From: Eubacterium sp.
Lineage (GTDB): Bacteria; Bacillota; Clostridia; Lachnospirales; Lachnospiraceae
Length of the DNA stretch: 64,000 nucleotides
Direction: 5' to 3'
Assembly (NCBI GenBank): GCA_017634555.1
Contig: JAGBNF010000033.1
Span: 1-64,000, forward strand
Below, one piece after another: positions 26,155-36,932 of this stretch. The position numbers and the translations under genes are program-made. Below the pieces are notes generated by a model. It was not told the DNA's origin and made no database searches. It worked only from the letters and a program-made list of their open reading frames with translations. Every line of letters starts with the position of its first letter. Position 1 is the stretch's first letter.

Positions 26155-26483
26155 ATTAGACTATGCTTTCGGCATAAATGCAGAAAGGAACTTTCAATTT
26201 CCTGAAAGGACCTTCCTTTTGCCATATTCCGGGCTACGACAACTATATCGTAACCATCTTTAATCAAATCCTTATTTAATCTGTAACTTTCTCTAATGAG
26301 ACGTGTAATTCTATGTCTTACAACACTGTTACCGACCTTCTTACTTACAGAGATTCCGATTCTACTGTACTCCTGGTCGTTACATAGGATGTACATCACT
26401 AAATATTTATTGGCATACGATTCTTTGTGAGTATAAACTCTGCCAAACTCTCTGAAGTTTTTTAATGAATTGATATTTTTCAT
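26151..26483 (-). CDS. rnpA: ribonuclease P protein component
   Basis: A 110-residue protein subunit of RNase P, which removes tRNA 5' leaders. The signature [15 protein letters not shown] (the RNR motif region) and an N-terminal [11 protein letters not shown] are present. It lies 12 bases after rpmH and overlaps yidD. Confidence 0.95.
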   Translation of the reverse strand: MKNINSLKNFREFGRVYTHKESYANKYLVMYILCNDQEYSRIGISVSKKVGNSVVRHRITRLIRESYRLNKDLIKDGYDIVVVARNMAKGRSFQEIESSFLHLCRKHSLI

Positions 26484-26495
26484 ACCTTATCTAAC

Positions 26496-26630
26496 TTATG
26501 CAGATAATGCTTTTCTGCCTTTTCTTCTTCTAGCTGAAAGAACCTTACGTCCATTAGCTGTACTCATTCTCTTTCTGAAACCGTGAACTCTTGAATGAGA
26601 TCTCTTCTTTGGCTGAAATGTCATTTTCAT
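26496..26630 (-). CDS. rpmH: 50S ribosomal protein L34
   Basis: A 44-residue basic protein beginning [18 protein letters not shown] and ending [11 protein letters not shown], the full L34 pattern. ATG start with AAGGAGG 10 bases upstream. It is the first gene of the leftward ribosome/insertase operon that starts at the origin. Confidence 0.97.
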   Translation of the reverse strand: MKMTFQPKKRSHSRVHGFRKRMSTANGRKVLSARRRKGRKALSA

Positions 26631-26821
26631 AATTAATGATCCTCCTTTTTTGAATTATTTCTTCCTATTATATATAGATAGATTAATGTGCTTAGGGTAG
26701 ACTCCTCCCACTACCTAAAGACAAATCTTTTCTATTTTATGTGAAAAGGTATTATAAGTCAAGTCTATTCACGCATTAATCACCTATAAAATAAATAAAA
26801 TATGTCTTTAGTTTACGTAAT

Positions 26822-26926
26822 TTATCAACATTTTGTGTATAAACTGTTGATAACTTATTCATAAATATGTTAATTACTTGTTTCAAAATCAGAAAAAACC
26901 TTAAATATACTACTTAATAATCAACA
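26822..26926. other. origin region upstream of dnaA with DnaA-box-like sites
   Basis: The 423-bp gap between rpmH and dnaA (26631-27053) holds TTATCAACA (26822-26830), its inverse TGTTGATAA (26845-26853) and TAATCAACA (26918-26926), all relaxed versions of the DnaA box TTATCCACA, in A+T-rich sequence. The rest contains the rpmH leader and dnaA promoter; nothing else was recognised. Confidence 0.6.
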
Positions 26927-26978
26927 AAAAATTCAGAAAATCCACCGGTTAATTTACATAACGCCGAAGTGTAAGAAC

Positions 26979-27007
26979 TTGTTAAATTAGGCTTTTTGGT
27001 GTATTAT
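26979..27007 (+). promoter_or_regulatory. dnaA promoter
   Basis: TTGTTA (26979-26984), a 17-base spacer and TATTAT (27002-27007), 46 bases before the dnaA ATG. The DnaA-box-like sites lie just upstream, consistent with autoregulation by DnaA. Confidence 0.6.
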
Positions 27008-27053
27008 AGATAAGTGGGTTTTTGCCCTCAAATCACAAAAAGGGATATTTTTT

Positions 27054-28442
27054 ATGAAAGAGAAGATAGAAAAAAACTGGGAAGAAATACTTAATATTCT
27101 TGAAAATCACTATGATGTATCAAGGGTTATCATAGACACCTGGATCAAGCCTCTCAGCATTTATGAGGTAAAGGATGATACTATTTACTTCTATGTAGAT
27201 GAAAAGAGAGGTAAGCACGGAGTTGATTATCTCAGAAATAAAGGTTACGATATTTTCCTTCTTTCATCAATAAGAGAGTTTTTCGAAAAATCTGATATCG
27301 AGCTTATCATTGACGAAAAGAATAAGATCATTTCTACAATGGACGGTGAAGTAGAAGAGGTATTCGAAGACAAGCCTTACAGTGATGCATATTATGAAGC
27401 AATAAAGAAGAGCAATCTGAATCCTAAGTATACATTTGATAACTTTATCGTAGGTGACAGTAACAGACATGCTCATGCTACATGTATCGCAGTTGCCGAT
27501 TCACCGAGCCAGGATAATTTCAATCCTCTTTTCCTTTACGGTGGCTCAGGACTCGGAAAGACTCACCTTATTCAGTCCATAGCACATTATATCCTGCAGC
27601 ATGATGAGAACGCAAAGGTTCTTTATGTTCCTGCGGAAACATTTACTAATGAAATAATTGATGCTATCCAGAAGAATAAGACAGATGAATTCAGAACAAA
27701 GTACAGACAGGTAGATGTACTTATTATAGATGATATCCAGACTATTATAGGTAAGGAAAGAACTCAGGAAGAATTCTTCAATACATTTAACTTCTTATAT
27801 GAAGCAAAAAAACAGATCATCATTTCATCAGATAGACCTCCGAGAGAGATCAAGCAGCTGGATGAAAGACTCAGATCTCGTTTCGAGTGGGGAGTTCCGA
27901 TCGATATCCATGCTCCGGATTATGAAACAAGAATGGCCATCCTTAAAAACAAGGCCGATACAGATAAGCTTTCAATTCCGGATGACGTTCTTACATATAT
28001 AGCAGAGAATATCGTGTCAAATGTGCGAGAGCTCGAGGGTGCTCTCAATAAGATAAGCGTTTATTCAAAACTCAGTAACGAGAAGGTTACTGTAGAGCTG
28101 GCTCAGGAAACACTAAAGGATCTTATATCTAAGGATGTAAATGTAACAATTACTCCTGAACTTATCCTTAAGGTTGTTGCAGAACATATGGGAGTTAATA
28201 TCCCTGATATTACTTCTACTAAGAGAAGCAAGGATATTGCTCTTGCGAGACAGACTGTAATGTATCTCAGTCGTGAACTTACCGATAAGAGCCTTCAGGC
28301 TATCGGAAAGGTTGTAGGCGGTAAGGATCATGCTACTGTATATAACGGAATAAAGAGAGTTGAAGATAAGATAAAAAAAGATGACGGATTTGCTTCAACT
28401 ATCAACGTAATTATCAACAAAATAAACCCTGAACAAAAGTAG
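27054..28442 (+). CDS. dnaA: chromosomal replication initiator DnaA
   Basis: A 462-residue AAA+ initiator that binds DnaA boxes and melts the origin. Domain I covers about 1-85 and a short linker about 86-120. The AAA+ domain has Walker A GGSGLGKTH and Walker B VLIIDDIQ, and RLRSRFEWG as sensor region. C-terminal domain IV has ALARQTVMYLSRELT and VVGGKDHATVYNGI for box recognition. The usual Bacillus GGRDHTTV reads GGKDHATV here, a conservative change in the recognition helix. ATG start. Confidence 0.97.
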   Translation: MKEKIEKNWEEILNILENHYDVSRVIIDTWIKPLSIYEVKDDTIYFYVDEKRGKHGVDYLRNKGYDIFLLSSIREFFEKSDIELIIDEKNKIISTMDGEVEEVFEDKPYSDAYYEAIKKSNLNPKYTFDNFIVGDSNRHAHATCIAVADSPSQDNFNPLFLYGGSGLGKTHLIQSIAHYILQHDENAKVLYVPAETFTNEIIDAIQKNKTDEFRTKYRQVDVLIIDDIQTIIGKERTQEEFFNTFNFLYEAKKQIIISSDRPPREIKQLDERLRSRFEWGVPIDIHAPDYETRMAILKNKADTDKLSIPDDVLTYIAENIVSNVRELEGALNKISVYSKLSNEKVTVELAQETLKDLISKDVNVTITPELILKVVAEHMGVNIPDITSTKRSKDIALARQTVMYLSRELTDKSLQAIGKVVGGKDHATVYNGIKRVEDKIKKDDGFASTINVIINKINPEQK

Positions 28443-28448
28443 ATAAGT

Positions 28449-28643
28449 TGTTGATATCGGATTTTCGGATTTGAAAAAGTTTGATCATTTAAGAAATATC
28501 AACAAAGATAAAAATCCGTTTACATCGATGTAACAGTTTTAATAACATTCGTTTTCCCTTATACAGTAAGGGTTTAGGGTACATTTCAACAAATCAACAA
28601 TGCTTATTACTATTACTACTAATATATTATTATATATATTAGC
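28449..28643. other. oriC: DnaA-box-like cluster and unwinding element between dnaA and dnaN
   Basis: Between dnaA and dnaN there are DnaA-box-like 9-mers TGTTGATAT (28449), ATATCAACA (28496) and two overlapping CAACA motifs at 28584-28599. Directly after these comes TTACTATTACTACTAA (28607-28622), which on the other strand reads as successive TAG/TAA triplets, the DnaA-trio arrangement known from Bacillus subtilis oriC. It runs into about 20 bp of pure A/T (28621-28640). A 12-bp palindrome TACATCGATGTA sits at 28521-28532. Together this is the likely melting site. Confidence 0.75.
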
Positions 28644-28674
28644 TTTATAGATAGCCGGGCGGAAAGGAATCAAT

Positions 28675-29790
28675 ATGAATCTTAAGATTAAAAAATCAAA
28701 TCTTCTTGCAGCTATTAATACTGTTTCTAAAGCAGTAGCTGTTAAGACTACAAGACCTATTCTTGAATGCATCCTTATGGAAGCTAAGAACGGTCGTATC
28801 AAGCTCACTGCTAATAACCTTACACTTGGAATCGAAACCTTCGTTGAAGGTACTATCATCGATGAGGGTGTTGCAGCAGTAAGTGCAAAGCTTTTCTTTG
28901 ATATCATCAGAAATCTTAATGACAGTGAAGTTGATATCATTACTAACAGTGATTACAGAATTGAGATCAAGTGTGAAAAAACAGAATTCGAGGTTCCTTA
29001 TTGGGATGGAACTGATTTCCCTGAATTCCCTATAGTAGAAAAAGAAAAGAGTATTACAATTTCACAGCTCGGTTTCAGAGATATTGTAAGACAGACAATT
29101 TTCTCTGTATCAGATAATGAGAATTCAAGAATGATGACTGGTGAGCATTTCGAGGTTAAGAACAACGAGCTTACTGTTACTTCTCTTGACGGAAGCAGAA
29201 TTTCTATGAGAAAGGTTTCTCTTAAGGGAGACAATTCTGATATTAACGCTATCGTTCCGGGAAAGACTCTTAAGGATGTGGTAAGAATCGTAAACGGTGG
29301 AGCAGATGATGATGTTGTTATCTACTTCACAGATTCTCATATGCTTTTCGAGTTTGAGAACACAAGAGTTGTTTCAAGACTTATTGAGGGAGATTACTTC
29401 AAGATAACTCATATGCTTTCTATGGATCATTCACTTATGGTGAAGGCAAATCGTCAGGAGCTTATGGGATGTATCAGCCGTGCAAGTCTTCTTATCCAGG
29501 AGTCAGATCGTAAGCCTATCATCGTAAAGATAAAGAACAACGACATAATGTACATCCGTATCGATACCAACAAGGGATCCTTCAACGATTACATCGATAT
29601 CGAGAAGGAAGGTAACGAGATAGTTATCGGATTTAACCCAAGCTTCATCATGGATGCACTTAATGTTATAGATGACGATAAGGTAAATATTTACATGAAG
29701 GATTCAAAGAGTCCTTGTATCATCAGAAACGAAGAGAGCACATTTATATATATCGTACTTCCGATCAATATCAATGTTGATGCTTATTAG
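28675..29790 (+). CDS. dnaN: DNA polymerase III beta subunit (sliding clamp)
   Basis: A 371-residue clamp that tethers the replicative polymerase. The N-terminal domain opening MNLKIKKSNLLAAINTVSKAV and repeated clamp-fold segments are clear, and the C-terminus IYIVLPIN takes the place of the usual LPM(R/K)I-type ending that contacts the binding groove. ATG start with GGAAAGG upstream. First downstream gene after oriC. Confidence 0.96.
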   Translation: MNLKIKKSNLLAAINTVSKAVAVKTTRPILECILMEAKNGRIKLTANNLTLGIETFVEGTIIDEGVAAVSAKLFFDIIRNLNDSEVDIITNSDYRIEIKCEKTEFEVPYWDGTDFPEFPIVEKEKSITISQLGFRDIVRQTIFSVSDNENSRMMTGEHFEVKNNELTVTSLDGSRISMRKVSLKGDNSDINAIVPGKTLKDVVRIVNGGADDDVVIYFTDSHMLFEFENTRVVSRLIEGDYFKITHMLSMDHSLMVKANRQELMGCISRASLLIQESDRKPIIVKIKNNDIMYIRIDTNKGSFNDYIDIEKEGNEIVIGFNPSFIMDALNVIDDDKVNIYMKDSKSPCIIRNEESTFIYIVLPININVDAY

Positions 29791-29801
29791 AAGGATAATC
29801 C

Positions 29802-30008
29802 ATGAAAGAAATAACTATTAAAGATGAATTTATAAAACTCGGACAGGCTATGAAGCTTGCCGGACTTGTTGACTCGGGAGTTGAGGCTAAGGAAGTTATC
29901 CAGAACGGTGAAGTTATGGTTAACGGAGAGACCGATACCAGAAGAGGAAAGAAGCTTTATTCGGGAGATAGATTTTCGTATAAGGGTGAAGAGGTATATG
30001 TACGTTGA
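29802..30008 (+). CDS. rlbA: S4-domain RNA-binding protein YaaA/RlbA
   Basis: A 68-residue S4-like protein with the motif IKLGQAMKLAGLVDSGVEAK followed by VMVNGETDTRRGKKLYSGD. It is always found between dnaN and recF in Firmicutes and is implicated in ribosome assembly. It overlaps recF by 11 bases. Confidence 0.93.
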   Translation: MKEITIKDEFIKLGQAMKLAGLVDSGVEAKEVIQNGEVMVNGETDTRRGKKLYSGDRFSYKGEEVYVR

Positions 30009-31095
30009 ATCTCTTGCTTTGAAAAATTTCAGAAATTACAAAAGTCTGGATATCAACTTCAGTGACGGAATAAATATTCTGTACGGAGAAAATGCACAGG
30101 GAAAAACAAATATACTTGAAGCACTTTTTATAGCAGCTACAACGAAGTCTCATAAAAATTCCAAGGATAAGGATATTATCGAATTCGGAAGCGAGGAAGC
30201 TCATATCCGTGTAAATCTTAAAAAGAGGGATGTCGGTCACAGGATTGATATGCATCTCAGAAAGAACGGATCAAAGGGAGCAGCCATTGATGGAATTTCT
30301 ATCAAAAGATCCACAGAGCTTTTCGGAATGATAAATATGATATTCTTTTCACCTGAGGATCTGTCTGTTGTTAAGAACGGACCGGGTGAAAGAAGACGTT
30401 TTATGGACATGGAAATATGCCAGCTGAGCAGACTCTATTACAGTAACCTTTTAAATTACAATAAGGTTCTGGACCAGAGAAACAGTGTTCTGAGACAGAT
30501 ATATTTTAATCCGTCTCTTAAGGAAACACTTGATATATGGGATGATCAGCTTGTTCAGTACGGCAGCTCGGTGATCAGAGAAAGAAGAAACTTTCTGAAT
30601 ATGCTGAATGATATCATCAAGGATATCCACAGTAATCTGACATCGGGTAATGAAAAGATAGAGATAGTTTATGAGCCGAACATTTCCGAGGACGCCTTCC
30701 TTGACTGTCTTAAGCAGAAAAGGGAAGCAGATATCAAGAACAGTTCAACACTTACCGGTCCTCAGAGAGATGATTTTGGAATTATAATAAATGGAAAAGA
30801 TGTAAGAGTATTCGGTTCTCAGGGACAACAGAGAACAGCAGCTCTTTCACTAAAGCTTGCAGAGATTGAACTGGTCAAGAAGATAATAAACGATAGTCCC
30901 GTACTTCTTCTTGATGATGTAATGTCGGAGCTGGACAGTAAAAGAAGAGATTCACTTCTTAACAGTCTTAATGGGATACAGACCATCATAACCTGTACGG
31001 GATATGATGATTTCATAAAAGAAAGAATCAGTATAGATAAGATTTATAATGTTGAAAATGGCGTAGTAAGGGAGGTCCGTAATGGAACAGAATAA
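29998..31095 (+). CDS. recF: DNA replication and repair protein RecF
   Basis: A 365-residue SMC-like ATPase that helps load RecA at gaps. Starts [19 protein letters not shown]. Walker A is GENAQGKTN, the signature is [17 protein letters not shown], and Walker B is [13 protein letters not shown]. The ATG at 29998 fits the family N-terminus; longer in-frame reading upstream only shadows rlbA. The end overlaps the gyrB start by 14 bases. Confidence 0.95.
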   Translation: MYVESLALKNFRNYKSLDINFSDGINILYGENAQGKTNILEALFIAATTKSHKNSKDKDIIEFGSEEAHIRVNLKKRDVGHRIDMHLRKNGSKGAAIDGISIKRSTELFGMINMIFFSPEDLSVVKNGPGERRRFMDMEICQLSRLYYSNLLNYNKVLDQRNSVLRQIYFNPSLKETLDIWDDQLVQYGSSVIRERRNFLNMLNDIIKDIHSNLTSGNEKIEIVYEPNISEDAFLDCLKQKREADIKNSSTLTGPQRDDFGIIINGKDVRVFGSQGQQRTAALSLKLAEIELVKKIINDSPVLLLDDVMSELDSKRRDSLLNSLNGIQTIITCTGYDDFIKERISIDKIYNVENGVVREVRNGTE

Positions 31096-33049
31096 TTATG
31101 GTGCTGAACAGATACAGATTCTGGAAGGTCTTGAAGCAGTTCGTAAAAGACCGGGTATGTATATCGGAAGTACCTCATCGAGAGGACTTCATCATCTTGT
31201 TTACGAGATAGTAGACAATTCTGTTGATGAAGCACTTGCAGGTTTCTGTACGGAAATAGAAGTTTTCATTAACAAAGACAATTCTATCACAGTAATCGAT
31301 AACGGAAGAGGTATTCCTGTCGGAATTCAGAAGAAGGCCGGAAGACCTGCAGTTGAAGTAGTATTTACAGTACTTCATGCCGGAGGAAAGTTCGGTGGTG
31401 GAGGATATAAGGTTTCAGGTGGTCTCCACGGTGTTGGTTCATCTGTAGTTAATGCTCTTTCAGACTGGCTCGAGGTAGAGGTTTCCAGAGAAGGAAAAAT
31501 CTATAAGCAGCGTTATGAGAGAGGAAATATCTGCTACGATCTCAAGGAAATAGGAAAGACAGACAAGACAGGAACAAAGGTTACATTTAAACCGGACGGA
31601 ACTATCTTTGATGATACTATCTATGATTACAATACACTCAGAGTCAGACTTCGTGAGACAGCATTTCTTACAAAGGGTCTTAAGATATCAATAACAGATA
31701 TGAGACCTCCTGTAAAAGAAGAAGAGGAAACAGATGAAGAGTATGCTGAGAGAAGTGCTGCATGGGAGCCTAAGACAGAGACCTTCCACTATGAAGGCGG
31801 TATCAAGGAATTCGTAGAATATCTCAACAGACATAAGACTTCAATTTATGACAAGGTTATTTATTGCGAAGGAACCAGAGACGACATTTACGTTGAGGTT
31901 GCTCTTCAGCATAACAATTCATATAACGAGACCGTGTACAGCTTTGTTAATAACATTGTTACACCTGAAGGAGGTATGCATCTTACAGGTTTCAGAAGTG
32001 CCATAACAAAGGTGTTTAACGATTATGCAAGAAACATGAAGATCCTTAAGGAGAAGGATGATAATCTTTCGGGTGAAGATCTTCGTGAAGGACTTACAGC
32101 AATAATCAGTGTAAAGATCGAAGATCCACAGTTCGAAGGTCAGACAAAGCAGAAGCTTGGAAATGCACCGGCAAGAACAGCAGTTGAATCAGTAATGAAC
32201 GAGCAGCTGGTTTACTTCCTGGAGCAGAATCCTTCGGTTGCAAGAGCTATTGTTGATAAGGCTGTTACAGCACAGAGAGCTCGTATTGCTGCAAGAAAGG
32301 CAAGAGATGTTGCCAGAAAGAACAACCTTACAGAAGGTATGTCACTTCCGGGTAAGCTTGCCGATTGTTCGGATAAGAATCCTAAGAACTGTGAAATCTA
32401 CATCGTTGAGGGAGATTCCGCCGGTGGTTCTGCAAAGACAGCACGTAACAGAGCAACACAGGCTATCCTTCCACTCAGAGGTAAGATCCTCAATGTAGAG
32501 AAAGCACGTATAGATCATATATTAGAAAATAAGGAAATCCAGGCTATGATAACAGCCTTCGGAACCGGTATTCATGAGAATTTTGATATATCAAAGCTTC
32601 GTTATGACAAGATCATAATCATGACGGATGCCGACGTAGACGGGGCACATATTGCAACACTGCTTCTTACATTCTTCTACAGATTCATGCCTGAGCTTAT
32701 CAGACAGGGACATGTATATCTGGCACAGCCTCCTCTTTACAGACTGGAGAAGAATAAGAAATTCTGGTATGCCTACAGTGATGAAGAGCTTTCTGCAATT
32801 ATTGATGAAGTAGGCCGTGATCAGAATAATAAGGTTCAGCGTTATAAGGGTCTTGGAGAGATGGATGCAGATCAGCTCTGGGATACTACTATGGATCCTG
32901 AGAAGAGAATACTTCTTAAGGTTGCTATAGACGGTGAAGATGAATCAGAAGTAGATGTCACCTTTAATATTCTTATGGGTGACAATGTTGAGCCACGTAA
33001 AAAGTTCATCGAAGAAAATGCAAAGTTTGTAAAGAACCTGGATATCTAA
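31082..33049 (+). CDS. gyrB: DNA gyrase subunit B
   Basis: A 655-residue ATPase subunit of gyrase. GHKL motifs: [22 protein letters not shown], and [17 protein letters not shown]. The TOPRIM region has [22 protein letters not shown] and DADVDGAHI. The C-terminal tail carries [13 protein letters not shown]. The length is normal for the Gram-positive form without the extra domain. ATG with GGGAGG upstream, overlapping recF. Confidence 0.97.
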   Translation: MEQNNYGAEQIQILEGLEAVRKRPGMYIGSTSSRGLHHLVYEIVDNSVDEALAGFCTEIEVFINKDNSITVIDNGRGIPVGIQKKAGRPAVEVVFTVLHAGGKFGGGGYKVSGGLHGVGSSVVNALSDWLEVEVSREGKIYKQRYERGNICYDLKEIGKTDKTGTKVTFKPDGTIFDDTIYDYNTLRVRLRETAFLTKGLKISITDMRPPVKEEEETDEEYAERSAAWEPKTETFHYEGGIKEFVEYLNRHKTSIYDKVIYCEGTRDDIYVEVALQHNNSYNETVYSFVNNIVTPEGGMHLTGFRSAITKVFNDYARNMKILKEKDDNLSGEDLREGLTAIISVKIEDPQFEGQTKQKLGNAPARTAVESVMNEQLVYFLEQNPSVARAIVDKAVTAQRARIAARKARDVARKNNLTEGMSLPGKLADCSDKNPKNCEIYIVEGDSAGGSAKTARNRATQAILPLRGKILNVEKARIDHILENKEIQAMITAFGTGIHENFDISKLRYDKIIIMTDADVDGAHIATLLLTFFYRFMPELIRQGHVYLAQPPLYRLEKNKKFWYAYSDEELSAIIDEVGRDQNNKVQRYKGLGEMDADQLWDTTMDPEKRILLKVAIDGEDESEVDVTFNILMGDNVEPRKKFIEENAKFVKNLDI

Positions 33050-33114
33050 TTTATAGAAAGTAATTACCCGAATAATAAGTATAGTATAATTGAAATTTAA
33101 TTGAGGTATATAAA

Positions 33115-35691
33115 ATGGATGACGATAAGATTTTTGACAGACCACGTAATGACGTGAAGGAAGTCGATCTTAAGAATACTATGGAAAAGTCCTATATAGA
33201 TTATGCCATGTCGGTAATTGCATCTCGTGCACTTCCCGATGTAAGAGATGGTCTTAAGCCTGTTCAGAGAAGAATTCTTTACTCTATGATAGAGCTGAAC
33301 AACGGTCCTGACAAGCCGCACAGAAAATGTGCCCGTATTGTCGGTGATACAATGGGTAAATATCATCCACACGGCGACTCATCTATATATGATGCACTGG
33401 TAAAGCTGGCACAGGATTGGAATACCAGATATCCGCTGGTTGACGGACACGGAAACTTCGGTTCCATGGACGGTGACGGCGCTGCTGCCATGCGATATAC
33501 AGAGGCCAGACTTTCAAAGATTTCAATGGAAATGCTGGCTGATATAGGTAAGGATACGGTTGATTTTCAGCCTAACTTTGATGAGACAGAAAAGGAACCT
33601 AAGGTTCTTCCAAGTCGTTATCCAAACCTTCTTGTAAACGGAACTTCAGGTATTGCCGTAGGTATGGCAACCAATATCCCTCCTCACAATCTTCGTGAGG
33701 TTATAGGTGCTGTTGTAAAGATAATCAACAATAAGGTTGAGGAATCAAGAGATACAGACATCGAAGAGATTATGGAAATAATCAAGGGACCGGATTTCCC
33801 TACAGGTGCTGAAATTCTCGGACGTCGTGGTATCGATGAGGCATACAGAACAGGACGTGGTAAGATTCGTGTTCGTGCCATTTCAAATATCGAGCCTATG
33901 GCAAAAGGAAAGCAGAGGATCGTTGTAACCGAGCTTCCTTACTATGTAAATAAAGCTCTTCTTATCCAGAAGATAGCAGAGCTTGTTAAGAATAAAAAGG
34001 TGGATGGAATCACAGATCTTCGTGATGAGTCTTCACGTGAAGGAATGCGTATCGTTATAGAGCTTCGTGCAGATGTAAACGCTAACCTTCTTCTGAATAA
34101 CCTTTATAAGCATACACAGCTTGAGGATACCTTCGGTGTAAATATGCTGGCACTTGTCAACAATGAGCCTAAGGTTCTCAACCTTCTTGATATGCTTAAG
34201 TACTACATCAAGCATCAGGAAAATGTAGTAACAAGAAGAACAAAGTACGATCTTGGCAAAGCTGAAGAGAGAGCGCACATTTTAGAAGGTCTCTTAATTG
34301 CCATTGATAACATAGATGAAGTAATAAAGATAATCAGAGGTTCGGAAAATGTAGCAGCAGCTGTTGCTTCTCTCATTGAGAGATTCGGACTTACAGATGT
34401 ACAGGCGAAGGCTATCGTTGATATGAGACTTCGTGCTCTGACAGGTCTCGAAAGAGAAAAGCTGGAAGCAGAGTACAAGGCTCTTCAGGAGACTATAGCT
34501 GAACTGAAGGCTATTCTTGCTGATAAGAATAAACTTCTTACAGTTATCAGAGATGAGATTCAGATCATTGCCGATAAGTACGGTGATGACAGAAGAACTA
34601 AGATCGGTATCGATGTGGGTGATTTCACAGAGGATGATCTTATCGATGATGAGCAGGTTGTTATTGCCATGACTCATCTCGGATATATAAAGAGAATGAC
34701 TGTTGACAACTTCCATGCTCAGGGCCGTGGAGGCAGAGGTATCAAGGGAATGCAGACCATCGAGGATGATTATATCGAGGATCTGCTGATGACAACGACA
34801 CTTAACTACATCCTCTTCTTTACAAACAGAGGACGTGTTTATAAGCTTCGTACATACCAGATACCTGAGGCAGGAAGAACAGCAAGAGGTACTGCTATTG
34901 TAAATCTTCTCCAGCTTGAAGGTGGTGAGAAGGTATCTGCGATCATACCTATCAGACAGTTCTCAGAAGATAAGTATCTTATCATGTGTACAAAGAAGGG
35001 TCTTGTTAAGAAGACACCTGAGAATGATTATCTCAACATAAGAAAGAATGGTCTTATCGGTATCAACCTCAGAGAAGACGATGAGCTTATCGAGGTTAAG
35101 ACAACTGATAATACCAGAGATATATTCCTTGTAACCAAGAACGGAATGTGCATACGTTTCAAGGATACCGATGTAAGAAGTACAGGACGTGCTTCAATGG
35201 GTGTTATCGGTATGAATCTGGATGAAGGCGATGAAATCGTCGGAATGCAGATGAATACACAGGGTGACGATCTCCTCATTGTATCCGAAAACGGTATGGG
35301 TAAGAGAACACCTATAAAGGATTTCAAGGTTCAAAGACGTGGCGGTATGGGACTTAAGTGCTATAAGCTCACAGAGAAGACCGGAAATATCATAGGTGTT
35401 AAGGCTGTAAATGAAGATCATGAGATAATGATGATCACAACAGGCGGAATCATCATTCAGCTGAGATGCGCAGACATTTCCAGATACGGAAGAATCACAT
35501 CCGGTGTTAAGCTTATAGATCTTAAGGATAATGTTCAGGTTGCAAGTATTGCAAAGGTAAGACAGTCCGAAAAGTCTGAAGAAGACGATGAGGATGAAGG
35601 AACAGCTCCTCGTATGGATTCCGAAGAAAACACATCTGAGGAAGCAGAAACAGCTGAAGCAGGGGTTGAAGAAGATACAGAGGAAAAATAA
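33115..35691 (+). CDS. gyrA: DNA gyrase subunit A
   Basis: An 858-residue breakage-reunion subunit. The catalytic Tyr is in [11 protein letters not shown]. The quinolone region reads [13 protein letters not shown], with the susceptible-type Ser and Asp. The C-terminal beta-pinwheel includes QRRGGMG, a variant of the GyrA box QRRGGKG. The tail of about 35 residues is very acidic (EEDDEDEG and similar). It lies 65 bases after gyrB. ATG start. Confidence 0.97.
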   Translation: MDDDKIFDRPRNDVKEVDLKNTMEKSYIDYAMSVIASRALPDVRDGLKPVQRRILYSMIELNNGPDKPHRKCARIVGDTMGKYHPHGDSSIYDALVKLAQDWNTRYPLVDGHGNFGSMDGDGAAAMRYTEARLSKISMEMLADIGKDTVDFQPNFDETEKEPKVLPSRYPNLLVNGTSGIAVGMATNIPPHNLREVIGAVVKIINNKVEESRDTDIEEIMEIIKGPDFPTGAEILGRRGIDEAYRTGRGKIRVRAISNIEPMAKGKQRIVVTELPYYVNKALLIQKIAELVKNKKVDGITDLRDESSREGMRIVIELRADVNANLLLNNLYKHTQLEDTFGVNMLALVNNEPKVLNLLDMLKYYIKHQENVVTRRTKYDLGKAEERAHILEGLLIAIDNIDEVIKIIRGSENVAAAVASLIERFGLTDVQAKAIVDMRLRALTGLEREKLEAEYKALQETIAELKAILADKNKLLTVIRDEIQIIADKYGDDRRTKIGIDVGDFTEDDLIDDEQVVIAMTHLGYIKRMTVDNFHAQGRGGRGIKGMQTIEDDYIEDLLMTTTLNYILFFTNRGRVYKLRTYQIPEAGRTARGTAIVNLLQLEGGEKVSAIIPIRQFSEDKYLIMCTKKGLVKKTPENDYLNIRKNGLIGINLREDDELIEVKTTDNTRDIFLVTKNGMCIRFKDTDVRSTGRASMGVIGMNLDEGDEIVGMQMNTQGDDLLIVSENGMGKRTPIKDFKVQRRGGMGLKCYKLTEKTGNIIGVKAVNEDHEIMMITTGGIIIQLRCADISRYGRITSGVKLIDLKDNVQVASIAKVRQSEKSEEDDEDEGTAPRMDSEENTSEEAETAEAGVEEDTEEK

Positions 35692-35716
35692 GCGTTAGAC
35701 GGTTAGGAGATTAGTG

Positions 35717-35926
35717 ATGGGAAGAGTTGTACTCGGATCTATAATTGATAAGATAGGAGAGATGTCCAAGACTTCGGAGCTTGAACGTCTCCTCCTTGGA
35801 ATTGCATACTGGCTTGTAGTTATAATTGTTATTCTTTTCGTATTCCTTGTTGCGATAAAGATAAGTAACTTTATCAAGGAGAGAAGAGGAACACTGAAGA
35901 GAGAGAAGGATGATTTCTTCTTATAG
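35717..35926 (+). CDS. small single-span membrane protein
   Basis: A 69-residue protein with one clear membrane span at about residues 25-48 and a basic C-terminal tail (KERRGTLKREKDDFFL). Starts at the ATG after TTAGGAGATTAG; a GTG one codon earlier is possible. It lies 25 bases after gyrA and 10 bases before the fumarase alpha gene, so it may be part of that transcript. The family was not recognised. Confidence 0.6.
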   Translation: MGRVVLGSIIDKIGEMSKTSELERLLLGIAYWLVVIIVILFVFLVAIKISNFIKERRGTLKREKDDFFL

Positions 35927-35936
35927 AGGTTAAAAA

Positions 35937-36776
35937 ATGAGAGAGATTAGTACAGACCAGATAACAGAAGCAGTTGCAAAAATATGTATAGAGGCAAATC
36001 TTAAACTTTCCGAAGAAATGGAAGGCTGTATCAGACGTGCTTCTGACACGGAGAAGAATCCGCTTGCTCAGAAGATACTCGGACAGCTGAAGGAAAACAT
36101 GGATATAGCAAGAGAAGACGGCATACCTATATGTCAGGATACAGGTATGGCAGTGTTCTTTGTTAAGGTAGGACAGGAGGTTCATATAAACGGAGGTCTT
36201 ACCGAAGCCATAAACGAAGGCGTAAGAAAAGGCTATACAGAAGGATTCCTGAGAAAATCAGTAGTCGGAGATCCTATAGAAAGAGTCAACACAGGAGACA
36301 ATACTCCTGCAATAATCCATTATGATATAGTACCGGGAGACAGCCTGGAAATAACGGTAGCTCCAAAGGGCTTCGGAAGCGAGAACATGAGCAAGCTCTA
36401 TATGCTCAAGCCTGCCGATGGAGTTGAAGGAATAAAGAATGCCGTAATAAATACAGTAAAGGATGCAGGTCCTAATGCCTGTCCACCTTTTGTAGTAGGA
36501 GTCGGAATCGGCGGAGATTTTGAGCTGGTTGCCGAGCTTTCAAAGAAAGCGCTTACCCGTGAACCGGGCAGCAGATCATCGATACCACATATAGCAGAGC
36601 TTGAAGAAGAATTGTTAAAGGAGATAAACAGTCTCGGTATCGGACCGGCTGGTCTGGGCGGAAGCACAACAGCACTCGCAGTAAATATCGAAACCTACGC
36701 AACCCACATCGCCGGAATGCCGGTGGCTGTAAACATGTGCTGTCACGTAGATAGACACAAGATGGTTATTTTATAG
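35937..36776 (+). CDS. class I fumarate hydratase (tartrate dehydratase family), alpha subunit
   Basis: A 279-residue alpha subunit of a [4Fe-4S] hydro-lyase, most likely interconverting fumarate and malate. Cys residues for the cluster lie in PICQDTGMAVFF, GPNACPPFVVGVG and AVNMCCHVDRHK. The beta subunit is the next protein-coding gene but is separated by an unusual 286-bp stretch. Two-subunit fumarase and L-tartrate dehydratase are close relatives; fumarase is favoured in an anaerobe with no tartrate genes nearby. Confidence 0.9.
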   Translation: MREISTDQITEAVAKICIEANLKLSEEMEGCIRRASDTEKNPLAQKILGQLKENMDIAREDGIPICQDTGMAVFFVKVGQEVHINGGLTEAINEGVRKGYTEGFLRKSVVGDPIERVNTGDNTPAIIHYDIVPGDSLEITVAPKGFGSENMSKLYMLKPADGVEGIKNAVINTVKDAGPNACPPFVVGVGIGGDFELVAELSKKALTREPGSRSSIPHIAELEEELLKEINSLGIGPAGLGGSTTALAVNIETYATHIAGMPVAVNMCCHVDRHKMVIL

Positions 36777-36777
36777 A

Positions 36778-36888
36778 ATGATTTTTAAAGCTGCGGAGCA
36801 GCTTACTTCTGAGAAGCACAGCCGACAAGCTTGCTTGTGAGGATGTGCTTATCTGAAGTAAAGTATTCCGAAGGAATTTAAAAATCAT
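36778..36888. repeat. 111-bp multi-hairpin element between fumarase subunit genes
   Basis: Closed by a perfect 12-bp inverted repeat ATGATTTTTAAA/TTTAAAAATCAT at its two ends (36778-36789 and 36877-36888). Inside are GCTGC-GGA-GCAGC (36790-36802), an 18-bp imperfect stem pairing 36803-36820 with 36844-36861 around an inner ACAAGC/GCTTGT hairpin (36825-36838), and ATTCC-GAA-GGAAT (36865-36877). The whole folds as a multi-arm, cloverleaf-like structure that starts one base after the alpha-subunit stop. It has no T run and no protein-coding content. Confidence 0.7.
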
Positions 36889-36932
36889 GATTAAGAAATA
36901 ACCGGATGACAGTCTAAGTCTGCTGATACATC

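Noticed and set aside
29857..29997. Longer RecF beginning inside rlbA
   Set aside because: The extra 47 residues are the out-of-frame reading of rlbA; the RecF family begins at [11 protein letters not shown].
36778..36888. tRNA or known riboswitch in the cloverleaf-like element
   Set aside because: No GTTCGAATC-type T arm, no anticodon arm of the right size and no riboswitch core that I recognise.
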